Shown one piece after another: positions 13,345 through 20,541 of a DNA stretch of 20,541 bases. The translations under genes were made by a program, and so were the position numbers. Below the pieces are notes generated by a model that saw nothing but the letters and a program-made list of their open reading frames with translations, searched no databases and was not told where the DNA came from. Each line of letters starts with the position of its first letter. The first letter of the stretch is position 1. The stretch is from CAISIP01 sp031383745 (lineage in GTDB: Bacteria; Pseudomonadota; Gammaproteobacteria; Burkholderiales; Burkholderiaceae_C): contig JANMZX010000420.1 in the NCBI GenBank assembly GCA_031383745.1, positions 1 through 20,541 of the forward strand, in the 5' to 3' direction.

Positions 13345-14481
13345 ATGCAATCCGCCATCGACATGCCCGCCGCGATCACCCAGCCCCAGGCCCGGGAACT
13401 GGTCCTGTCGGGCCGCTGGACCGCGCATTCGGTCAGCGCGCTGGAAGGCCGCATGCGTGAGATCCGGGTCGACCGCGGTGCCGCTGTGGCGCTCGACGCC
13501 ACGCGCATCGAAGCCCTCGACAGCGCCGGCGCATGGCTGCTGCAGGCCCTGCTGCTGCGCCTGCGCGCCGAAGGCGCGGTGGTGGCCGTGAAGGGTCTGC
13601 GGGCCGGGTTTGCGCGGCTGCTGGAGGCGGTTGCACAACCGGCGGCGGCGCCCGCCGACGCGCTGGCGCCTCCGCCCGCCGGGCGGTTCACGCTGCTGGC
13701 AGGCATCGGCCGCCCGGTCGTGGCCGCGTGGGAGCAGACCACCGCGCTGCTGGCCTTCGTGGGCGAGAGCGCGCTGGCGCTGGCGTCGGGCCTGGCGCAC
13801 CCGCGCCGGCTGCGCTGGCGCCCGATCCTGTTCAACATCCGCAGCGCCGGTTTCGACGCCTTGCCCATCGTGGGCCTGCTGTCGTTCCTGCTCGGGGTGG
13901 TGGTGGCCTACCAGGCCGCCGACCAGTTGCGGCGTTATGGCGCCAACATCTTCGTGGCCGATCTGGTCGGCCTGTCGATGCTGCGCGAATTCGCGCCGCT
14001 GATGACCGCGATCATCATCGCCGGACGTTCGGGCTCGGCCTATGCGGCGCAGATCGGCACCATGGCCGTGACGGAGGAGATCGATGCGATGCGCACCATC
14101 GGCATCGCGCCGCTGGAGCTGCTGGTATTGCCCAAGGTGATCGCGCTGGTGATCGCCCTGCCCCTGCTCACGGTATTCGCCGACCTGATGGGCGTGTTCG
14201 GCGGCATGGTCATGGCACGGGCGCAGCTCGGTGTGTCGTACGCCGAGTTCCTGGACCGGTTTGCGAAGGCGATCAGCGTCACGTCCTACCTGATCGGCAT
14301 CGGCAAGGCGCCGGTGTTCGCCGCCATCATCGCTGTCGTCGGCTGCTTCCAGGGCATGCGCACCCACGGCGGCCCCGACAGCGTTGGCCGCCAGACCACG
14401 CGCGCCGTGGTGCAGGGCATCTTCCTGGTGATCGTGGCAGACGCCCTGTTTTCCGTGGCATTCAGTCTGCTGGATCTGTGA
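13345..14481 (+). CDS. MlaE-type ABC permease with N-terminal STAS-like domain
   Basis: A 378-residue inner-membrane permease of an MCE lipid-transport system. Residues about 10-105 form a STAS/MlaB-like domain (VALDATRIEALDSAGAWLLQ), fused here rather than encoded separately. The MlaE domain follows (about 140-375), with the typical DALPIVGLLSFLLGVV, EFAPLMTAIIIAGRSGSAYAAQIGTMAVTEEIDAM and THGGPDSVGRQTTRAVV segments. It moves phospholipid between the inner membrane and the MCE protein. It is first in a four-gene operon. The start has no Shine-Dalgarno and lies near the predicted transcription start; an ATG at 13363 is an alternative. Confidence 0.92.
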   Translation: MQSAIDMPAAITQPQARELVLSGRWTAHSVSALEGRMREIRVDRGAAVALDATRIEALDSAGAWLLQALLLRLRAEGAVVAVKGLRAGFARLLEAVAQPAAAPADALAPPPAGRFTLLAGIGRPVVAAWEQTTALLAFVGESALALASGLAHPRRLRWRPILFNIRSAGFDALPIVGLLSFLLGVVVAYQAADQLRRYGANIFVADLVGLSMLREFAPLMTAIIIAGRSGSAYAAQIGTMAVTEEIDAMRTIGIAPLELLVLPKVIALVIALPLLTVFADLMGVFGGMVMARAQLGVSYAEFLDRFAKAISVTSYLIGIGKAPVFAAIIAVVGCFQGMRTHGGPDSVGRQTTRAVVQGIFLVIVADALFSVAFSLLDL

Positions 14482-14546
14482 CATGCACCACGGTCCCGCT
14501 GCAAGAGCCTGCGACGCGCACAGCGAACTGCCAGCCAGCCACTGCC

Positions 14547-15380
14547 ATGCGTGACACCATGGACGCCGCCCCCGTGATCGAGGTCCGCCAGCTCGCCACC
14601 CGTTTCGGCGAGCACGTGGTGCATTCCGACATCACGCTCGACGTGCGGCGCGGCGAGGTGTTCGCGGTGATCGGCGGCAGCGGTTCGGGCAAGTCGACAC
14701 TGCTGCGCGAACTGATCCTGCTGCAGCAGCCCAGCGGCGGGTCGATCCGGGTGCTGGGCACCGACTTGCAGGGCCTTGACGACAGCGCGGCGCTGGCGCT
14801 GCGCCAGCGCTGGGGTGTCATGTTCCAGCATGGTGGCCTGTTCGGGTCCCTGACCGTGCTCGAAAACGTAGGCCTGCCGCTGCGAGAACACACTGCACTG
14901 GACAACACGCTGATCGACCAGATAGCCGCCTGGAAACTGGCGCTTTCCGGGCTGCAGCCCGCGGTATTCGGGCAATACCCGTCCGAACTCAGCGGCGGCA
15001 TGATGAAACGCGCATCGCTGGCGCGCGCCCTGGCGCTGGACCCGGAACTGCTGTTCCTGGACGAACCCACCGCCGGCCTCGACCCCGCCAGCGCCGGCGG
15101 TGTGGACGAACTGGTGCGCACCCTGCGCGAATTGTTCGGACTGACGGTGGTGATGATCACGCACGACCTGGATCTGCTGTGGCAGGTGGCCGACCGCGTG
15201 GCGGTGCTGGCCGATGGCCGTGTGCAGGCGATCGGCTCGATGGCCGAACTCGCACAGGTGGACAACGCCGCGGTGCGGCAGTTCTTCGACGGTGCACGTG
15301 GGCGTTCGGCGCAACAGGCGCAGGCAACGGCGGCGGTGCAGACCGGCGCCAGCGGGGAGGCGGTATCGAAACCAAGGTGA
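14547..15380 (+). CDS. MlaF-type ABC transporter ATP-binding protein
   Basis: A 277-residue cytoplasmic ATPase powering the MlaE-like permease. Motifs are Walker A GGSGSGKST (43-51), the Q-loop MFQHGGLFGSLTV (92-104), signature LSGGM (148-152), Walker B LLFLDEP (168-174) and the switch His206. The GG.F.SLTV.EN pattern is typical of the MlaF group. The ATG is 65 bases after the permease stop; a GTG at 14478 overlapping that stop is an alternative that would add 23 unconserved-looking residues. The gene runs into the MCE gene, overlapping it. Confidence 0.92.
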   Translation: MRDTMDAAPVIEVRQLATRFGEHVVHSDITLDVRRGEVFAVIGGSGSGKSTLLRELILLQQPSGGSIRVLGTDLQGLDDSAALALRQRWGVMFQHGGLFGSLTVLENVGLPLREHTALDNTLIDQIAAWKLALSGLQPAVFGQYPSELSGGMMKRASLARALALDPELLFLDEPTAGLDPASAGGVDELVRTLRELFGLTVVMITHDLDLLWQVADRVAVLADGRVQAIGSMAELAQVDNAAVRQFFDGARGRSAQQAQATAAVQTGASGEAVSKPR

Positions 15381-16300
15381 ACCATGCGCTGGTCGGGGCA
15401 TTTGTACTGGCGCTGGGCGCGTTGCTGATCGCCGGCCTGTTGTGGCTGGCGGCTGGCGGCGCGTTCCAGACCCAGTACGACCTGTACCAGGCCACCGAGG
15501 ACGAATCGGTAGCCGGCCTGAACCTGAATGCACCGGTCAAGTTCAACGGCGTGGACGTGGGCAAGGTACGCACCATCCACCTCGACCCGCAGAATCCGGC
15601 GCTGGTGCACCTGCTGTTCGCCATCGAGCGCGGCACACCGATCAAGGTCGACACCGTGGCGGTGCTGCGCACCCAGGGGCTGACCGGCATCGCCTATGTG
15701 GAACTCAGTGGCGGCGCCAAGGATGCGGCGCTGCTGCGTGCGGTACCGCCCAACCGCTACCCGGTGATCCTGACCAAACCCTCGCTCAGCGCGCGCCTGG
15801 AAAACGTGCTGACCTCGGTGCTGGCCAAGCTCGATGACACCTCCGGCAGCATCAACGCCATCCTCAGCCCGGCCAACCGGGCCGCGTTCCAGGCCACCTT
15901 GGCCGATGTGGCGGTGCTCGCCCGTACCGTGGCAGCGCGCAAGGACGCCATCGACTCCGGCATCACCTCCGCCAGCCGGACGTTCCAGAACACCGCTGCC
16001 GCCACCGCCGAGATCACCCCCGCGCTGGAGCGCATCGGCCGCAGCGCCCAGGCAGTGGAAAAGATGGGCAACGAGGTGGCCCGCACCAGTGCGAGCGCCG
16101 GCACGGCGGTGGACCTGGCCAGCGCCCAGCTGCAGGGTTTCGGCAGCGACACCATGCCGGAACTCACGCGCCTGCTGGGAGAACTCAACGCCTTGTCGGT
16201 GTCGCTGCGCCGGCTCACCGAACAGACCGAACGGGACCCGCGCGGCCTGCTGTTCGGGCGCAAACCGGTCCCGCCGGGGCCAGGGGAGACCGCACCATGA
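15365..16300 (+). CDS. MlaD-type MCE domain protein, apparent ATC start
   Basis: A 311-residue substrate-binding protein with one N-terminal membrane helix (about 8-30) and one MCE domain (about 40-115; GLNLNAPVKFNGVDVGKV, then GLTGIAYVEL). A helical C-terminal region of about 190 residues probably extends into the periplasm. It ferries lipid between permease and outer membrane. The family normally begins MET(K/R).NHALVG; here the Met position is ATC (15365). GGGGAGG stands four bases before it. The first ordinary start is GTG at 15377, overlapping the ATPase stop but lacking a ribosome site. The stop overlaps the next ATG by four bases. Confidence 0.88.
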   Translation: METKVNHALVGAFVLALGALLIAGLLWLAAGGAFQTQYDLYQATEDESVAGLNLNAPVKFNGVDVGKVRTIHLDPQNPALVHLLFAIERGTPIKVDTVAVLRTQGLTGIAYVELSGGAKDAALLRAVPPNRYPVILTKPSLSARLENVLTSVLAKLDDTSGSINAILSPANRAAFQATLADVAVLARTVAARKDAIDSGITSASRTFQNTAAATAEITPALERIGRSAQAVEKMGNEVARTSASAGTAVDLASAQLQGFGSDTMPELTRLLGELNALSVSLRRLTEQTERDPRGLLFGRKPVPPGPGETAP

Positions 16301-16950
16301 CGACACACACCACGCGCCTGGCCGCCCGCCGGCATGCGGCGACGCTGGCCCTGCTTGCGTTGGCACTGGCGGGCTGCAACAGCCTGAGCCCGACCACCAC
16401 CCCACCGCCAACGTTCTATGCCTTCGATGGCGGCGCGCCGGGGGCCGGGCTGGCCGTGCCGCCGGCATCGGCGCAGGTGCTGGCCGTGACACCGACGCGC
16501 GCGGCGCCGGGGTTCGACAGCCAACGCATCATCTACCTGCGCGATGCCTACCAGCTGGCCTATTTCTCGCACAGCGAATGGGTCGAGCCGCCGGCGCGCA
16601 TGCTGGGCCCGCTGCTGGTGCAGGTGCTGGAGCGCAGCGGTTCATTCCGTGCCGTCGTGCTGGCGGGTGCGTCGGCCACGGCCGACTACCGGCTCGATAC
16701 CGAGCTGGTGCGCCTGCAGCAGGATTTCCGTGCGCAGCCAAGCAGCGTCCTGCTGCAGCTGCGCGCCACGCTGGTCGACGACAAGACGCGCCGCGTACTT
16801 GCGGTGCGCCAGTTCCATGCGGTCGTGCCCGCCGCCAGCGAGGACCCGCGCGGCGGCGCCGCGGCGGCCAACCGCGCAGTGCAGCAGGTGCTGGCCGAAC
16901 TCGCCGTCTTCTGCACCGACGCCATCGCCCGGGCGCCGCCGGCGAAATGA
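16297..16950 (+). CDS. PqiC-like ABC-transport auxiliary lipoprotein
   Basis: A 217-residue outer-membrane lipoprotein (lipobox L-A-G-C, Cys27) of the ABC-type transport auxiliary family (PqiC/DUF330, PF03886 type). Features are the FYAFD start of the mature domain, LAVTPTRAAPGFDSQRIIYL and YFSHSEWVEPPARMLGPLLV in the middle, and a C-terminal helix. Such proteins are the outer-membrane partner of PqiB- or MlaD-type MCE proteins. The ATGA overlap with the MCE gene shows translational coupling. It completes the set permease, ATPase, MCE protein and lipoprotein. Confidence 0.9.
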   Translation: MTTHTTRLAARRHAATLALLALALAGCNSLSPTTTPPPTFYAFDGGAPGAGLAVPPASAQVLAVTPTRAAPGFDSQRIIYLRDAYQLAYFSHSEWVEPPARMLGPLLVQVLERSGSFRAVVLAGASATADYRLDTELVRLQQDFRAQPSSVLLQLRATLVDDKTRRVLAVRQFHAVVPAASEDPRGGAAAANRAVQQVLAELAVFCTDAIARAPPAK

Positions 16951-17021
16951 GTGCACAGGCGCCTTCCACGGCGTCTGCCTGCAGGCAACAGCAGTTTCTT
17001 CGACCCACAAAAGGTACCCCC

Positions 17022-17243
17022 ATGAATGCAACACGAATCATCGCCATTGTCCTGATCGCCGCCGGCGCGCTGGGCCTGGTCTACGGCGGCTTCAGCTACA
17101 CCAAGGAAACCACCGGCCTGAAACTGGGCCCGCTGGAGCTCAAGGTGCAGGAGCAAAAGCGGATCAACGTACCGCTGATCGCCAGCGCGGCCGCGATTGC
17201 CATCGGCGTGGTTCTGCTGGTGGTTGGCCGCAACAGCAAGTAG
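17022..17243 (+). CDS. DUF3185 family small membrane protein
   Basis: A 73-residue protein with two membrane segments (about 5-25 and 50-69) around YGGFSYTKETTGLKLGPLEL and a basic loop. This is the pattern of DUF3185, a small inner-membrane family of unknown function. The ATG follows AAAAGGT. It begins 71 bases after the PqiC-like stop in the same direction, so it may be read from the MCE promoter; no good promoter of its own is seen. It converges on the AsmA gene, 27 bases apart. Confidence 0.85.
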   Translation: MNATRIIAIVLIAAGALGLVYGGFSYTKETTGLKLGPLELKVQEQKRINVPLIASAAAIAIGVVLLVVGRNSK

Positions 17244-17270
17244 CCGCGTCGGCATGGACCGCGCGGCGGC

Positions 17271-19244
17271 CTACGGGCGGGGCTGCGCCGGCGCTGTCAC
17301 CTGCGGCCCAGGCGCCCGCGCCTCCCGGACCAGCTGACCGCAGTCGCTGTCCTTGCCTGGACCGGCATCGACCAGCGGGATCAGCGCCAGCAGCGGATTC
17401 ACGATACCCAGCGCCAGCGCGCCCAGCGCCCGCGCCGCCACCTGGGTCTTGTCGACGCCGACCTCGGGCCGCACGAAACTGCCGCGCACGTGGATCGGGC
17501 TGCGCAGGGCCAGCGGACTGGTGTTCTTGGTGTCCTGGTCGAAACGCAGGTCCAGCGTTTCGCGGGCCAGGTTGATGTCGCCCTTGCCGTTGAGGGTGGT
17601 CACGGCGGTGTCGAACACCAACGCGTCCGCATGCATGTTGCCCTGGCGCACGGTGAACTCGGCCACTGCGCAGCGCAGCTTGATGCGCTGGTCACCCGAC
17701 AGGTTGAGCTGCAGGATCTCCCACAGGTGCAGGCCGGCCTTCTCCATCATCAACTGGCTGATCTCCCCGCCGGCCACCACCAGCCCGAGCTTGCCGTTGG
17801 ACGTGGCCAGCATGCCGCCCACCGAGTTGCCCACACCGCGCAGGTCGAATTCACCGTTGACCTGGCCGATGCTGTTCTTGCTCAGGTCAACCGTCGGAAA
17901 CAACCTGGCAATCTGGATCTTGCGCGCCCGCAGCACCGCATGGGCCTGGATCGGGGATTTGGAGCCGTCCAGCGTGACCACCGCGCTCAGGCTGCCACCG
18001 GCCAGCGCGAAATCCAGCGGGGCAAGTGTCAGCACCGCGTCCTGCATCCGCAACCGCGCGACCAGGTTGTCCAGCGGGAGCTCCTTCGCACGCCGGATCG
18101 TGCCGACCTTGAGCGACACGTCGGCGTCCACGCTGTCCCAGCGGTCGGTCTTGAACGGCAGGTCGGGCAGCACGCGCGCACGCGCCGGTGTCGCCGTGAC
18201 GGTGGGGCCCGCCACGGGCACAGCCACCTGCCGCGCCGCCACCAGCGTGCCGGGGCGTGAGCCGATCAGCGGGCCGAGGTCGGCGATGTCGAGCACCCGC
18301 GACACCAGGTCGCCCTGCAGCCGCGGCCGTTTGCCGGCGGTATCGACCCGCAAGGTCCCGGCGATGTCGCTGGCGCCCACCCGGCCGGAGAATCCGTCGT
18401 AGCGCCACTCGGTGCCGCTGTGCACCAGGTGGCCGCGCGTGGTGTAGGCCCGCGTTGCCGGCAATGCAATGCCCAGCAGCGGAAACAGTTGCTCGAGGTT
18501 GTCGCCGGCGAGCCCAAGCTGCATGTCGAGCGCCGTCAGCTTCACCAAGCTGGTGATCTTGCCGTCGGCCTGCACCCGGGTACCACCGATGGTGGCATCG
18601 ACCTGGATCGGATAGGGCGTGCGCTCGTCGCGCAGCGCCAGCACCGGGCCGCCGCTTCCGCGCGCCGACAGCGGCAGGCCCTTGAACTGGCCACGCGCGT
18701 CGAACACCACTCCGCCTCCGGCCGCCAACGCCTGGCTGGACACGTCGGCACGAATGCGGGTCTTGTCCGCGACATCGTCGAAACCAAGCGTGCCGTGGTC
18801 CACGCTAAGCCGGTCGATCCGGATCGCGGTGCTGGCATCCTGCTGCTGCGGGTCGAGCAACCAGTTACGCCGGCCCTCGCCGCCCCGCTCGAGCCCGACC
18901 ACCGCCTGCTGCAGGCGCACCTCGGGCAGCACCACATTGCCGCGCAGCAACTCCGGCAGGTGGATGGTCACCTCGACGGCTTCGGCCTGCACCATCTGGG
19001 GCGCCAGGGCCCACGACGGGTTGGCGAACCGCACCTGCCCGAATGTGATGCGCGGCAGCGGCCAGCCCCAGTGCACCTGCACATCGCCGGCAATCACCAG
19101 CACACGCCCGGTCTTCTCTACGGCCGCGCGCTCGATCGGGCCGCGCATCCAGTTCCAGCCCAGCAACCAGACCAGCAGCACGGCCAGCGTGACCAGGCCG
19201 AGCAGGATGGCGGCGGTCCAGCGGAGCGTGCGGTGAAGGTTCAT
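17271..19244 (-). CDS. AsmA family protein
   Basis: A 657-residue protein with one N-terminal membrane helix (about 8-30) followed by a long beta-rich periplasmic region. The start of that region (MRGPIERAAVEKTGRVLVI, VHWGWPLPRITFGQVRFANPSWA) and the C-terminal DUF3971-like part (VFDTAVTTLNGKGDINLARE, LALRSPIHVRGSFVRPEVGV) are typical of AsmA. AsmA-like proteins are repeat-beta-groove proteins thought to carry phospholipid across the periplasm, which fits the neighbouring MCE operon. The N-terminus is uncertain: four in-frame ATGs in a six-base repeat (MPMPMPM) lead into MNLHRTLRW, with no Shine-Dalgarno. I used the last; an ATG at 19352 adds 36 residues including another hydrophobic stretch. 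Confidence 0.88.
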   Translation of the reverse strand: MNLHRTLRWTAAILLGLVTLAVLLVWLLGWNWMRGPIERAAVEKTGRVLVIAGDVQVHWGWPLPRITFGQVRFANPSWALAPQMVQAEAVEVTIHLPELLRGNVVLPEVRLQQAVVGLERGGEGRRNWLLDPQQQDASTAIRIDRLSVDHGTLGFDDVADKTRIRADVSSQALAAGGGVVFDARGQFKGLPLSARGSGGPVLALRDERTPYPIQVDATIGGTRVQADGKITSLVKLTALDMQLGLAGDNLEQLFPLLGIALPATRAYTTRGHLVHSGTEWRYDGFSGRVGASDIAGTLRVDTAGKRPRLQGDLVSRVLDIADLGPLIGSRPGTLVAARQVAVPVAGPTVTATPARARVLPDLPFKTDRWDSVDADVSLKVGTIRRAKELPLDNLVARLRMQDAVLTLAPLDFALAGGSLSAVVTLDGSKSPIQAHAVLRARKIQIARLFPTVDLSKNSIGQVNGEFDLRGVGNSVGGMLATSNGKLGLVVAGGEISQLMMEKAGLHLWEILQLNLSGDQRIKLRCAVAEFTVRQGNMHADALVFDTAVTTLNGKGDINLARETLDLRFDQDTKNTSPLALRSPIHVRGSFVRPEVGVDKTQVAARALGALALGIVNPLLALIPLVDAGPGKDSDCGQLVREARAPGPQVTAPAQPRP

Positions 19245-19266
19245 GGGCATGGGCATGGGCATGGGC
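19243..19266. repeat. hexanucleotide repeat (ATGGGC)x4 at the AsmA start
   Basis: Four perfect copies of ATGGGC on the plus strand read GCCCAT on the coding strand, coding Met-Pro units at the AsmA start. Being six bases long it keeps the frame, but changes the number of possible start codons. Confidence 0.9.
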
Positions 19267-19482
19267 AAGTGTGGCAAAAACAAAAGTGCCGCAAGCACCG
19301 CTTTGGCCACGCGCTTGGGCCAGTGCGGCCGTGCAGGCCAGTACGGACCCATTGTGCGAAAGAGGCTGTTGCGCTTCCGTGCGCCAGCACACCAACGCGC
19401 GCGCCGCCCGGGCGGCCACGCGAGCGGCGATGGCTGGCCCGCAGGCCTCGCCCATGCGTGTCATCGATTCAACGCAACAATC

Positions 19483-19509
19483 AAAAAACCGGACAGGTCA
19501 TGCCTATCC
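19483..19509 (-). terminator. intrinsic terminator of hsdR
   Basis: On the minus strand GGATAGG-CATGA-CCTGTCC forms a seven-base-pair stem (one G-U) with a five-base loop, followed by GG and six T. The stem begins inside the hsdR stop region. This is the only hairpin in the window with a proper T tract. Confidence 0.7.
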
Positions 19510-20541
19510 CATCACACCCTTGTCCCTGAGTGCTTCATACAACTGCGCCGGCCCGAGCAAAATATCCTTGAGCCCGGCCCGCACCTTTTCCGAATCCAGC
19601 GCCTGCCGGCTCATGGTGCCATGCGCAGCCAGTGCATCCATGATCGCGTTCATGATCTCGCTGGTCAGATTCGGTGAGTTCGCAAACTGCCCCTTGCTGT
19701 TGTTCATGGCCTGCTGCACAAGAACGTCGGATTCCAGCAGCTTGCCCTTGAGGACATTGTTCACATAGACCAGCTTGTCGTCATCGGTCAGTTCACCCTC
19801 GAACAGGTCATTGACCTTGGCAACGATCTCGGACAACAGCGCCCTGACCTTGTCCTGCACTTCACCGCCGCCAGTATCCGTGAGCGGCTGCAACTTCACT
19901 TCGCCACCTTCCTCGTTGAGGACCAAGCTCCGTTTGCCCTGATCCTTGAGCCGGTGGTGCGTCAGAACCACCTTGGACAGGTCGATGCCTTCGTGGTCGC
20001 GGCCAAAGTCCAGCAGCGGCAGCAGACGCTTGAAGAAAATCGCGCGCTTCTCGATGGCGGTGTTGCCGTAGTCGAACACCTGCGACAAGAATGCGTACAC
20101 CCGTACAAAAGTGCCCAGGTCGCGTTTGAACAGCGTCAGCGAGTCCATGGCGTCCTTCGCGTCTTGCGCGGCATGGCCGCCCTTGCCGGCACCTGCCGCC
20201 TCGGCGTCCTTCATCGCCTGCTTGGCCGCCTTGAACTTCTTGAGCAGCCGGTCCGCCACCGGGTCGATGGCGGCGATCAGCATCGATTGGGTGGCCCTGG
20301 GGTTGAGTTCCACCAGGGCGACGCGCTCGACCTCGAAGTCGTCGTAGTGCCCGGACGCATCCAGCTTGGCGCGCAGGTCGTAGACCAGGTGGGGGTCGGT
20401 CACGCCGGCCAGTTCGGCAGTCTCGTAGTAGACCTTGAACTCCGCCAGGACGTCGTCGGGATCGTTGACGAAGTCGAGGATGTAGGTGGTGTCCTTCACG
20501 CCGAATGGGCCGCTGTAGGAGCGATTCAGGCGCGACAGGGT
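19504..20541 (-). CDS. hsdR: type I restriction enzyme R subunit, C-terminal part (partial)
   Basis: The reading frame is open to the window edge and gives the last 345 residues. TLSRLNR at the edge is the end of the helicase core (motif VI region). It is followed by KDTTYILDFVNDPDDVLAEFKVYYE and TDPHLVYDLRAKLD, the usual linker to the C-terminal helical domain of HsdR, the translocase and nuclease subunit of type I restriction-modification. The nuclease and helicase core, and presumably hsdM and hsdS, lie outside. The helical region contains a Gly/Ala/Lys insertion (about residues 113-126 of the fragment). The GTG at 20499 is internal, not a start. Base composition appears lower in GC than its neighbours, as expected of horizontally moved defence genes. 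Confidence 0.9.
   Translation of the reverse strand, partial: TLSRLNRSYSGPFGVKDTTYILDFVNDPDDVLAEFKVYYETAELAGVTDPHLVYDLRAKLDASGHYDDFEVERVALVELNPRATQSMLIAAIDPVADRLLKKFKAAKQAMKDAEAAGAGKGGHAAQDAKDAMDSLTLFKRDLGTFVRVYAFLSQVFDYGNTAIEKRAIFFKRLLPLLDFGRDHEGIDLSKVVLTHHRLKDQGKRSLVLNEEGGEVKLQPLTDTGGGEVQDKVRALLSEIVAKVNDLFEGELTDDDKLVYVNNVLKGKLLESDVLVQQAMNNSKGQFANSPNLTSEIMNAIMDALAAHGTMSRQALDSEKVRAGLKDILLGPAQLYEALRDKGVMG

Noticed and set aside
12595..14484. 629-codon open frame on the minus strand spanning BON and MlaE genes
   Set aside because: It runs antisense to MlaE and out of frame through BON, with low-complexity composition typical of high-GC shadows.
19245..19352. Longer AsmA N-terminus starting at 19352
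   Set aside because: It would add a second hydrophobic stretch before the normal AsmA helix and has no ribosome site; not excluded, but less likely.
19378..19391. CGTGC-GCCA-GCACA before AsmA as a control site
   Set aside because: The palindrome resembles the others, but no -10 heptamer stands at the usual distance towards AsmA; kept only as a related sequence.

Overview
The window is about 20.5 kb of high-GC DNA. It suggests a betaproteobacterium, probably of the order Burkholderiales. The reasons are the GC-rich codon usage, the STAS-fused MlaE-type lipid transporter, and a run of small cell-envelope stress families typical of that order (DUF3309, DUF1328, DUF3185, PRC-barrel, BON, glycine zipper). 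The taxonomic call is inference; no rRNA or other marker lies in the window, and I saw no tRNA, CRISPR array or insertion sequence.

Layout. At 1-141 is the end of a MacB/FtsX-type ABC permease, facing a small zinc-ribbon protein (132-350, minus). Then come an SDR oxidoreductase and a secreted START-like protein (518-2168), and a tandem PRC-barrel protein (2292-3131). A general-stress-protein relative and a CPA1 Na+/H+ antiporter follow on the minus strand (3217-5282). From 5386 to 11614 lies a cluster of small, mostly exported proteins: an MbcA/ParS-like protein with no toxin beside it, two collagen-like (G-X-T)n lipoproteins, DUF3309, DUF1328, an orphan NarL/FixJ response regulator, a beta/gamma-crystallin plus glycine-zipper protein, a lipoprotein of the phospholipase D/cardiolipin synthase family, a small Cys-containing secreted protein and a three-repeat Lys/Ala-rich secreted protein. 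Next are a YihY-type membrane protein and a two-BON-domain lipoprotein. A four-gene MCE lipid-transport operon follows (MlaE-, MlaF-, MlaD- and PqiC-like, 13345-16950), then DUF3185 and an AsmA-family protein. The window ends inside the 3' end of a type I restriction hsdR gene, which looks lower in GC and may mark the edge of an island.

The most interesting signal is regulatory. Upstream of at least seven of these genes, on both strands, an upstream element of the type GCGCACANAC stands exactly 24 nt (start to start) before a heptamer of the form CTAYNGT or GCACACT. This is promoter geometry, and the heptamers resemble the extended -10 used by the stationary-phase sigma factor RpoS. Several copies carry the palindrome TGTGC-N4-GCACA across the upstream element. 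A second set of promoters (7587, 11063 and probably DUF1328) has GTCCGCTGG in that place, and two of them have an inverted repeat GTAG-N8-CTAC about 60 nt before the -10. A third copy of this repeat lies just in front of the response-regulator gene. I infer an envelope-stress regulon in which most units share one promoter type and some are controlled by the locally encoded regulator.

Other points worth checking are an apparent ATC start codon for the MlaD-like gene, a hexanucleotide repeat at the AsmA start, paralogous collagen-like lipoproteins, and a shared C-terminal tail on three exported proteins.
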